Positions 35,065-47,000 of a DNA stretch of 64,000 bases are shown one piece after another. Below the pieces are notes generated by a model. The model saw only the letters and a program-made list of their open reading frames with translations, made no database searches and was not told the DNA's origin. Location of the stretch: contig OZ038422.1 of assembly GCA_964036155.1 (NCBI GenBank), forward strand, positions 2,193,201-2,257,200, given 5' to 3'. The stretch comes from Diploscapter coronatus. Taxonomy: Eukaryota; Nematoda; Chromadorea; Rhabditida; Rhabditidae. The translations under genes were made by a program, and so were the position numbers. Within the stretch, counting starts at the first letter, position 1, and every line of letters starts with the position of its first letter.

Positions 35065-38000
35065 TTAGAGGCTAAACTTCCGCTTTTGAAGTATCTCCCG
35101 GATTCGCGCCAACTCTTCGTCGCTCATCGAGCAGAGTTCTCTGAAATTTCAGAATTTTAATTTTGGGGTGAGTTTCAAAGTTATTAAAGATTTTTGCAAT
35201 TTATTTCTGTTGTTGGTGAATGTGGTATGTTGAATATTCTCGTAGAAAGACTAACATTATAAAATGTTTATGTCTTTAATCAATACATTAATTCATTAGG
35301 CTAGGGATAATTTCTGACACAATTTTCACTACATTTCTACCCACAAGAATAATAAATTATCGCCCAAAATCATAAAGCTAGTATTTTGAAAAATCGATAA
35401 TTTTGAATTTACCTCGCGACGGACTCGGCCTTCACACGATTGATGAGCTCCTTGAACGTGCCGCTGTCGACGAATTCTTTCAGGACGGGAATTTGCTCTC
35501 AAATTCAAAACATAAATATATAGACTATCAGTAGTTTTAACTTTGATTTTTCTTTCTAATAAAAATTACTCATTTCTGAATAAAGATAATGTTGACAACG
35601 AAGAAAATTGGATGAATTATCCAAGAAGTAATATTTCCTTATAACTTTTGGTAAAACATTTAATTTAAAGAAAACGATTTCAAAGATGTTTAAAATGTTT
35701 ACCTGCTGGTGGCAAATCGCATACATCGGAGTGGAACTCGTTGAATTGATCGACGATCCACTTGTAGGCCTCTTGCTGGGTGACGGAGCGATCGGCGCGA
35801 GCCAGGTATCTAAAAATAAAATAAGTCTTAGAAATTATCATCCAAACTCATGTTTAGAACTTGAGTAACTATGGAATTATAGAATGGCGAAGTCCGAAAG
35901 TATTATAAGTTGCAAGAATAATAGCATCGATATAATTGAAAATTTGAGTGGCTTTCTTTTGAATGATAGAGATATTCATAGAAAATAAGGCTCTTACTTT
36001 TCGGCGAGCAGAATTTTCGCAGACTCGACGGTGAAAATGTCGATGAACAGATTGCGCGAGTTCTCGAGGTCGGTGATGTGCTGCAAACAACATTTTTAGA
36101 ATCAAAGGCTATTCTTAAATTTTCAAAATTTGTATCATGAGAATGAGCTCTTCAAGATCAATAGTCAAATACGAAACTCATACTGAAGGTACACTTGTCT
36201 GAATAGCTTTAAAATTCTTGGTTATATATATTTTTAAATTCAATTTCAATACCTGAATCGCCTTCTTCTGTTGCATTCGCTCAGCCCTGTCGTGAAGATC
36301 GGCCAACTCCTCGGTCACTCCTCTGTAGGCCTTCTTCAACTCATCTGAGCGTTTCAGCAGCATTTTGTTCAGCGCAATCGCTCGTTCGGACGTCGCACCG
36401 TTTGTCTGGAAATCGAATTTTGAATATTTTATTTTTGGCCAAGAGAAGTACGACCAATTCATGAAATCGTTGTTTTCTCCGACAATTTTTTGAGTTCTAC
36501 TTGATATAAGATTTGTTTCAGAGTAGTACTTTATCAGCAAATAAGATATGATTCAAAATATTACTACGAACGAAAAACCCGTTGGGACGTTTTTCACCGC
36601 AAAAATACGGTCATCATCTCTTGTTCCATTATTAAGGATAGTAATTGCAAAACTGACTGATAATTCACGCCGCATAACGGATATTTGAGGTGGAAAACGT
36701 TCTAACGTCTGATGAAAATAGGCAAACCTTAATTTCTGCGGTCAATTCTTCGTCGATGCGTCGCATGGCTTCGTCGTTTCTCTTCTGGAGAGCCAACAAT
36801 TTGTCGCCTCTGAATTTGATGCCGACGATGGCGTTCGGCTCGAGGATGCCGCCGCGCGACTCCCTGTCCGCGACCATGTGGATGAAGCCTGCAAACATCA
36901 GGATCCTCGAGTTCTTCGGTAAATAGGCAAATATAGCTTATATCCAGGTCACAACATTTTCTTCAAATAGCTCGAATTTCAAAAAAGGTTAAAACGTATC
37001 AAGGAAGTCCCATTGTTTCAGTTTTTCTTCAACTAGGCGTAAATTGATATCAGAATTTTTTCTCTTTGAAATGACAAGAATTTCAAAAATCTTGAAACCT
37101 ACCCGGATTGATCTTTGAATCGAGCACGACCCAGGCCCCTCCTCTCAATTCTCCGTAAGTGGGGATGTAGATGATGACCGGCATACGGTACTTCCTCAGG
37201 GCATCCACAATTTGGGCTCCGAATTTCAGCACCATTTCGAACATGTCTGCAATTGTTGTCAAATTATATGTTTGAAGAATCTGAGCATTTTGGAGCCAGA
37301 AAAGTAACATGATAAAATACCTGTTTCTAATTAAAAAAAAAAGTCCACAAAGTAATACTCGATTAAATCAATACTAGTCTATTGCTTCGGAAAAGTATCT
37401 TTCAAAGATCAAATAATAACCTATATTTTTCTATAGGAAAATTAATAGGTTTTCAAAACAAAAATAGGTAGGGAGTTCGCCTACCTCTCTGCCCTCCGGA
37501 AAATCCTCTCAGCGAAGCGATGAACAGTAGCGGGAGACCCTCACGGTTGAAATCCCCTATGACTTCCGCGGTTTTGAAGGCGGAATCGGGATACCAGACT
37601 TGACCGGCCTGAAATCAATGTATTTTGGGGTTCATAAAATCTATAGCAAAAATTCACTACAAAAGCTACTCTAACATATGTTTAGCTATGGAAATTCTTT
37701 TAGGTATTCAAGCATAAAATTCAGGTAAGACATTTTAGACTCAGGTATCAATTGTCTCTGACGGGTATAAAGCTCAATTCAGGCGTAAGAATGGCTCGCT
37801 GTATTGTACACCGGATTTTAGGGTGAGGAAGAGTAGGCAAAGGGGAGAAATAAGAAAAACGAGCCGGTATCGGTGTACAATACAGAAGGCTTATAAAAGT
37901 CGTACCTGATGAACTTCGACGGATTGACTGTTAGGCGATGCGGGATCGGCGGGGTTGATCGTGCAAACGTTCCTGAGCTCGGACGAAACCACACCAATTG

Positions 38001-41000
38001 GGATGCCACCGAGACGAGCGCGACCCGCTAAAATTTGAGTGTGCGTGTTTCAGAAACCGACCTTTCAGAAGTTTTCGAACAAAAATAGTAGTAAATTTCA
38101 TAAACTGAACACTTATAAAAGGAATATACAGAAAAAAAATCCTTACCAATGATGGTCTTTGCCCAGTCGTTCATGATTTCGTCGAAGGAATTCGCATCGC
38201 AGATTCCTTGGAATTCCGTCGAGTTTCTGCTGTCGATCAATCCCCTCACATCGTAGGGCTTGTTCGGCTCGACGGGGAAGTTCACCACTCTAGAGGCAGA
38301 GTCCAGTCCGAGGTATTTGCGATACGGGAAGGAGGTCGTCTGGAAAAAATGAACAGTTGAAATATACGTATTTTGCTTTTCTTCGAAATCTGACCAAGGG
38401 TCAGGTAAATATAATTTTTTAGAAAGAGATTAATATTTTTTTAAACATATTCCACATTCATGGCAAAAATTCTGTCATGAATGCGGGGTTTGAACATTCG
38501 CCTAACCTAAAAATACCTACCTCAGTTGGCAAGTAGCTCATCCACTGAACTATCTTGCAGATGCCCTCGAAGTCGTCGTTCACGACCGCGTGCGTCACTC
38601 CGTTCTTGTACATGATTTGGATGCCTCCGAGTTGGTTGTTCGAGGTGTAGACCTGAAAAACAATCATTTTCTTCGAAAAATCGATCATTTTTTGTCAAAA
38701 ATCCCGCTTGTGTTCAAAGTTAGACTCTTCTAGGAGAAAATCATGATCTTTTTCGACAAAAAAGTTTAATTTTTCTCATAAAATATGGTCTATTTCTGAA
38801 AATAATGCAAATATTTGCCAAAAGATGAGCCAAACAGCATACCTCTTTGCCAAGGAGCGTGTTCAGGGCTGGTGCGCCAGTCAAGATGATATGCGACGCT
38901 CTCGCTTGCACAACTCGATGAGCCAATCTAGCTGTGTAGGCGCCAATACCAACCGTCCTTCCAGTCACGAAGCAGTACGTGGGCACTTCGTCATAGGCTG
39001 CTGAGGTCTCTCCGGCAATCAATCCAGATCCTTGGAGATTTTCGACGCCGATGTTCTCGTTCTGAAAAATAGGCTCCAGAATTTTAGAATCTTAGAGTTT
39101 TAACTAGAACTTCCTCGCTCGTCGTTCTAGTGGTCAGCCTTCGGTTGGCTGTTTGAATTAGAAGCCATAATTTTAATTTGAAAATAAGAGTTGGCAGTGA
39201 TTTGATTTTATTCCAGATTAAAACTTGATAAAACTTATTAAAAGCCATTTTTTTGCTATAGAACATCACGTCAGATTTAGCATTAATTCCTTGGAATTCA
39301 CATCTTCTAATCCAAAAATTTCAAATAGGCTTTAGAGTTTGCTATACAAAACTAAATGTCCTATCGAGTTATTGGCAATGTTCGATGGCTTAGAAGATGG
39401 TAGAGAAGAAAAACAAACTACCTCCTTCCCCACGACAGCCTTCAATTTGAGTTGACCATTCGGCATTCTCTCGTAAACGATCTGAAGTATAGCAATAGGG
39501 TTATTTGGAAACCGCAAGACCACGAGGCACGAGACATAGGCGAAATAGTATAGGGCTAGGGTAAGGTATGGAGATGATAGATTTTCTTTTCTCACACTAT
39601 TTCTCAATGTTTCGTGGGTTCGTATTTTCTTCCAAGTCGCCTAACAATAGGTGAAAGCTAAATTGAAAAAGTTACCTGATCTTTGAGCGCCGATTCTTCA
39701 CTCGAATCCACATACAAATAATCGAATCCGTCGTCCGGCTTTTCAGGGTTCTTGAAAAAAAGATTCATTTCATTTTAAAATACCAAACTTGTTGAAATAA
39801 AATGAAAAGTAACGAAACGAACAATTTTGTTAAACTTTTTCAAATTAAGACTTTTTTAATTACCTTGAATTTGGCGCGGAAAACCTTCGACACATCATCA
39901 GCTAGACCGATTCTCGCTCCAGAGTTCGACGATACGTTGATGCGGGGGATCTGAATTGGTTCATTTTTAAAAATTGTCCGTTTTAACCTGGAAAATTAAA
40001 ATTCAGTAAAAATGTAACAACTCAACATTTTTGAATCATATTTAGAGAAAATATTGATTTTACTAACCTAACATATAACACCATTGGTAGAGTCCCCAAG
40101 CTCTGCCCCTTTACAAAAATGAGTTTTTGGTAGAAGCGTGGTAGTTTTAAATGAGAAATTTAGGAAAGAAGTACCCTTTAAACCCAAAATATCTCAAACA
40201 CCTTGCCTAGATCGACGATAAACCTGGTAAAATGGTTGTATGCGAAAAATCAAGACAAGCTACTGGCACACAACCACGCACAAGCAATATTTTGCTTGCG
40301 AAAATGTTCATTTTGGGTGATTGATTTTTGCGATTTTTCCGGTCAGTCAATTTTGTTTTCAAAAAATGCTCATTTATAGCTCAGACTGTTTTTGTTCAAA
40401 AAGTTTATCCCAAAACTCGATTTGACATATCTTGGGAGCTCTACTACTGAATTAAAGATATAAATTTTGAAATGAATGATTCAATTTTTGAAACGTATGT
40501 AAAATTCTACCTTCTGCTTTCTAGCGAATTCACTGGCGAGACTGTAGACGAAGTCTTCTGGCATAGCGAACGAGCCCGACTGAAATTATCCACATTATCA
40601 ATAATCTTATCATTTTATTAGTGATTAATTAGAATTGATAGAAAAAGTACCTGATAAGTGATGTCATTGGCGATGACGACCGTATCGTATCCAGTCGGTT
40701 TTTCGGGAGTGAACATTCTCAAGATCCAGGCCACCACGCCCGTCTCGTTGTTGCAGTTGTCTGCCCTTCTGTAAATTATCAATTTTTATCAGCGATAAGA
40801 CTTTATCGATGATTTAAATTATCTGCAAAACAGGTGTCACTCATTGAGAAATGTGTTTTAAAAATAGAATATTGTTTGGGAAAAAGACGTGAGAAATAGT
40901 ATGTACAGATGATACAATCTGATGTAATAGAACTCGGACTCTGCACTATTTCGTCGCATTTTTCCCTAAAGGCCTCGCGTATATCCCTGATCTAGGTGAA

Positions 41001-44000
41001 GAAATTTGAACAATATCCAAAATTCTCACCTTCTCAATTCCTCCTTATCCGAGAGCTGTTTCAATTCGTTGTCTTTGACGATCAGCTCGATTTCGTTGAA
41101 GAACTTCCTGTAGTCGCCAGCCTCAAAATATGCTAATTATTTTCTTAAAGAAAGCGGATAATATAATTAATGATGCTTTAAAGATAGCACTGGATATTTT
41201 AATTTCTCAAAATATAGGTAATTTGGATCGCATTGAATTTTATTCATATTTTCTCAAAATTTGTATTCGAAATAACGTTGATTTGAAAATTACAGGGAAA
41301 CTTTTCATTTCCCGAAACATAAGTAAATTGGCTTACCAAGAACGCAGCTCTTTGTTCGTCAGTGAGTTGAGCGAATTGTTCATCGAACAAATTCGGCTTT
41401 TGCTGGACTGCCGAACCCTCGCCGTATGTCGTCTGAAATTCAGCAATTCAGATAAGCTTGAAATTAGTATTATCGCAGAAAGAATAAATCTTTCGCTATT
41501 TTATAATAAGACAAGAAAGGTGCATCTTAGTGAGATCGGCACAATTCTATCCTATCAAAATCCTATAAATTTTTGAGACACATTTTGAATAATTTCGAAT
41601 AATATCGAAGCACTATGGAGAATCAAGCCTTTTGATCTCATAATTTTTGAAACAAAGTAAAAAATGACCTTCTCCTTCAGCTTTCGCCATTCCTCGAGAC
41701 AGGCCCTTCCAAATAGAGTCGGGAAATCGTAAACGTAGGTCGTTCCGTTGATTCTCGTCTGAAATCATATTCATCATTTATACCCGAATTTTAAGCTAGG
41801 ATTTTAACGTTTGGATAATTCGCGATATTTTAAGGTTAGGCTTTAACGAATTTACCTGTGCCCGCTTTTTCTCGATCTTCTTGATTTTGGTGTGCGACTC
41901 GAGTGTCTCTCCGTACAGCTGATGCGATAGCTTCTGGGGCACGATACGTTTCTGCAAATAAATGTTTTCTTCTAGGTTTCAAGAAATTTTCAAAATAATA
42001 AAATTCTGAAAATCTAAAAACTCCCACTTGTACTCATCGCACAAATTAAATAAATTTATCAAATTTAAAAGATGAGATTTCTAAAAATCTAAAATTCCAA
42101 CCTTGCACTCATCATAGATGCCGAACTCTGGCGTAACTCCAGTTTCGTCGAGGAACTTCACTCTTCGCTTCACCAACTGTTGCTGTTGTCCCAGTTTGGT
42201 GTACACGATTTCGACCTGAAAATTTCGAAAGTCAATTTTTTGTTTCTAAAAATCAATAAACACTCGCTTTCTAATTATTTTTCTACGAAATTCAATGAAG
42301 TTCATCTTTCAAACATCTTCTTAAAGAATTAAATAAAACTACGTTTCCTACAAGTTTTTCATCATTCTAAATTTGAAAAAATCGATCAAAAATAAAAGAT
42401 ACCTCAGTGACATGATGCTTGTACAAAATATCCCTCTGCTCTTTGATAGCGTGCTCGAAGATCTCGTCCAGCAAATCCGCGTAGCGGGAAGTGAAGTCAG
42501 CACTGAGTTTGCGGAACGAGACATGAAGGAGGATATGGTTCGACACGTAGATGTTCCTGAAACTGTCCAGATTAGAAAATTGCCAAAATTAAAGTTTCTG
42601 AAAACATGATTCATGAAAATTGCCGAATTTAGGGAGCTGGCTTCGAAAATTGAAGCAAAAAGTCTGCCAGTACCTTTCTAACAAGAAGTGAGTACTTTTC
42701 TCCCAAAATGCTTTTTCTTGGAAGAATTATGAAGATAAATCGAACTTGGAAAAGTACTCTTTCCAAAACTTTTAGAGTCAAGTCCTGACATCCAAGTATA
42801 AAGTCATAGAAAAACCACCCTTGATTATGCAAGCCCCAAACTATTTTGGTTATTCTCCTATACATGAAATCAACAATCATTTTAGTCACAATCAACTGCA
42901 GCTAGGTAAAATTCTATCAAAAGCCTCTAAAAACGAGCAATAATGCAGAATTATTACTCTGGTAATTTTTGCAGGAGCGCTTGTCTGAAATATCGGTTTC
43001 GAAACAATTAAAAAAAGGAAAGATTGCGAGTACATTGCTATCAAAGGCCAGTAGTAATTTGTTCCCAACGAAGAATGGGAAGAAAAGAGAAATTAAGATA
43101 AAGATTGGTAAAAAGTGTTCATCTCACTTTTGGTAGAAATGTACTCCAGTCAAAATCAAATAGGCTTACTTTTTGAACTTCCTCATGCTCACGTTGATCG
43201 CTCCACAGGCATTGTCCAGTTGAGAGTGGATCATTTGGAGCAGTTCTTCCTCGCTGAAATTTAAAAATTGGAAAAGAAAAATCACAAAAATCCCGTTTTA
43301 GCAAATGATAAGAAAGACGAGAGATACCTACTTTTTCAATATATTTCTAAATTTTGATGATGCCAAAAACTAATGTGTTTTTCATACCCTTTATAAGCAT
43401 CAGGTATGCAATGCAGATATTACCTATATCAGCGAGAAATACGCCCTACGACTTGATGAAACATACCATTTCTCCTCGTCTCTGGTGGTCATTTCGATGA
43501 TTTCCCGCACGAACAATCGCGAATATCGCTTGTCAGCATCGTCGAATTTGAAGACTTGAAGGCTGCAGAGACGATCAGAAACGAGCTGAGCCTCCGCGGG
43601 GAGTCGCCATAACTCGAGGATTTCAGTGCCGACAAGATCCAGCTCAAAATTCAATATTTAATATTTTAGGTCTATTATCGGCAGCTCGGAAAAGCACCCC
43701 CAAACCAGGGTGTAAATTTTAGACACACACGTGTGTACACGCGCAATGAGAGTGTGTATTTTGGGAGAGCATGATCTCTTCTCTTTAGAAAATTAAGGTG
43801 TAATAGGTGAAGCGAAGTTAGACTGGAATTAATAAAATTAAAAAAAAAAAAAAAAGATCATACCTGAACAAGCGGTTTGTGGGGCTGACAGACCAGGATT
43901 TTTGCATTGATGTTTACCGCGGGCATGTGACCTAAAACCAAGATTTATTTCAGTCTATTTTCCAAATTGACTTTAACTCTAAACTAAACTCAGATCTAGG

Positions 44001-47000
44001 GAGGACGATCGCTAGAAACCCTCTGCGACCTACGCCCCTATAGTTAATTTTCGTCTGACGAAAGTTCTCCCTAGCTGTTTAAACTTAGTTTGACTTATTT
44101 ACCTGAAAGCTGATTTTTCATCTCCTCCATGCACCTCTCCGCCTCCTTCAGATGAAGGTCATCGTCATTGGAGTGACTGGGGAGCTCCTGAAATTTCAGA
44201 TTTTAGAGATGCTTCAAAGTTTCACGGGAGTCAAAGTGAATATACAAATTTCCAATTAACTATTGACACTAATACATCAAATGTCAACACATTTCCAAAT
44301 AAACAACCTTCAAAATATCTGTTTCAGATTTTCGCGTATAAAAATGGCTTTCTATCAAAATGATGATGACTCACGTTCCCCAAGAGAATATTTACTTTAA
44401 AATTAGCTCAAGTTGAGAAAAGCTATCGTCAATGGACGATAAATTGAGACGAAATAAATGATGCACGCGTTCGAACATGTAAAGTGTGCATTGCGTATTC
44501 ACAAATAATCGTTGCATTCATTCCTTGAAAATTATTTAGGGGCGTAAAATCCGATTCAAAGAACACATTAAATTACCGCGCATCAAAAGTCAGTGTCATT
44601 TAATTCGTCTAAAGTAATCGGTCATTGACAATAAAATAAAATCCCAAACCTCCAATTGAGCGATCCTCTCCTCGTAGTCAGTCTGTTTCTCCTTGTTCTG
44701 ACCGGTCTTGTTCACTCCAACGAGCATCATAAGATTCAGCGTAGGTCGGACTCCGTTTGACTTCACACCAGCTTTGTTGTATTTTTCAGCGAGTTTCCTG
44801 AAATTAGAATCTATTTAATCTCGAAGTAAATCCGACTTTGACAAATAAAAGGAAAAAGCTCTAGTCTAACCTCAGAGTAAAGTCATAATTAACTAAATAC
44901 AAGATAAAAATAACCTTGATATAAAAATGAAGTCAAACTTTGATAAACTAAGACAATGAATTCTTACTTGACCAAATTCTCGTTGCAGATGGTCTGACTG
45001 AGTTGTTCAGAAGGAAGCTGGATTTTGACGATCGAGAAGAATTGGTTCTTGCTCTCCCATGGTGTGAGGTGCTGCCTGAAAGAAATAAAACACGTTCAAA
45101 AATTCTCGATAAACTTCATGTTTATAATCATTTTGATTGCTCTCTTGAACGGAGTTTAAAATGATCGAAAATTAATAAAAATGAATGAAATATTCAAATT
45201 TTTTAATTTTTTTGAACAATTTTGAAAACCTCACATTTTCGTGCACTTTTCGATGGAGAAGTCGAACGACTCCGCTTCTGTTCCCTCGAATTTTATGATC
45301 TCCGAACTGACTGATTCTGTGCCGAAACGTTGCCTGAAATAATTGAAAGTTATTTTGAATTCAGACTGTAGTTGAGCATTCAAATAAAAATGCTAGTGAA
45401 TCTTAACTCAGTTGTAGGTCAATCAAATTTAACTCAAATTAAAAATCTGAATTTATCGTACCTGACGTATGAGCGAATGGCCATACTGCTCAATTCTGGG
45501 TCGAAGAAAAATTCGTGAAGTACCTGGAAAACAGGGCGCTTTATAGGCTTCAAAAATTTAAACTAAAATCAAGAGGAAATAATTATTCGTGCTGTCATTG
45601 TTTATTTTTCCAAAGAATATAAATTGATGTTAAAAATACCTTCGAAATCCATGGACTTGATTCGGCAATTTGTTGTAGGGTTTTGCCGTTGTTGACCATC
45701 TGTAACCATCATTATCATAATTTGCTTAAAAATTAATTATAATTTAGGACTCGCAATCTAAACGAATCCTTACAATTTTCATCTTAGCGTCAAGCTCGAC
45801 TCCAAGGTTTACTTTTATGAATAATTAACCTTAAATTTTTTATCTCAACGTCATGTTTAACTCTAGAGTTTAATCGCTTTTTAAAATAAATAATTGATTG
45901 CCTTAACATTGCTATCTCAAAGTAAAGTTTAGCCCTAAGGTTGATTTTTTTACGAATTGATTACCTGGACGAGTTTGGCTCGAATGGTAGAAATCGCCTC
46001 GTCGACTGGGAGAACGGCCATCAGCTCCCGCTTGTCGACTGCCACTCCGTCCAGGTCCCAGATGATCTGAGAAATTGAACTTCATTAAAAAAAGTTTTTT
46101 TCGTAATATTATAGAAGACGTTCTATTTCTATGTGGAGAAAAATTATTTCGAATAATTTTTAAAATATTTCTAAAAAAGAGATACCTTGTTGAGGAACTT
46201 CCTGTACTTGAATCGGCAGTTCTGCAAAAGGAGTTGCCTGGCGAGTTCACAAATGTCTTCGGTGTGGAACATGTTGCCAACTTCTCTGAGATTCTCTTCC
46301 AGAGGTCCAACCTGAAAACTTATCTTTAATTTGTTCAGCTTTCAAAAATTCTTACCAAATGCATTCCACGTCTTGCGACAGCCGTGAAAATCTCCTTCAT
46401 GAATTTGTTCTTGCCCTTCAATTGAGTGTGCGAATAGATCAGAGAAACCACCTGGTCCTTGTCATTGGGGTACTGCAATTCAAATTTGTTTAAAATACGT
46501 TTTAAAAAATTCAAAAGCTAAAATTTCTGCTATTCACAATGTAATATCATTGGAGTAAGAATTCTTTCTAATTGTAAATAATCTAAAAAAAACATTCCGA
46601 AGTTCCCTTATCTTCTACCATGCTACTTCCACATTCAGGGAAAACATACAGAACGTTTGGATTATTTTTGCCATTTTATTTGATTATAAAAATAGACAAA
46701 GAACAAAACTATTACCGTCTCAATCAACATGGCGACCGCATCGTCGTAGACCCTGCCTTCGAAGAACTTCTCGCAGTCCTTGTACTCGGTCAACAATGCG
46801 TTCACTACATGGCACGAGTTCGACAGAGTGCCGTTCTTGAATTTCTCGCACACAGAGATGATCGGTTCGGTCACGGCTCTGGAATCATAATCATAGCTCT
46901 ACTTTTATATTGTTGTTATTCTTTTTTTTTGAAAATTTATCAATTCTGAAGGAATAAGTGAATTTTTCAAATCTTTGATGGAAATAAAATTTACCTGGCG

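Larger units (their letters stand above)
35065..40768 (-). other. ACC exons: carboxyltransferase block and C-terminus
   Basis: Exons: 40768-40651, 40579-40511, 39950-39864, 39750-39676, 39481-39422, 39061-38843, 38652-38521, 38339-38147, 38027-37906, 37608-37485, 37246-37103, 36888-36728, 36405-36253, 36080-35998, 35809-35703, 35497-35413, 35140-35065. It transfers the carboxyl from biotin to acetyl-CoA. Motifs are [36 protein letters not shown] and GFSGGQR. The 39750 exon has an AAG acceptor and the 35497 exon a GAG acceptor. Confidence 0.92.

Noticed and set aside
36178..36540. 120-codon minus-strand frame as a separate gene
   Set aside because: Only 36405-36253 is an exon of ACC; the rest reads into introns on both sides.
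41130..41576. 148-codon plus-strand frame
   Set aside because: It is the antisense shadow of ACC exons 41121-41030 and 41432-41337 and their intron.
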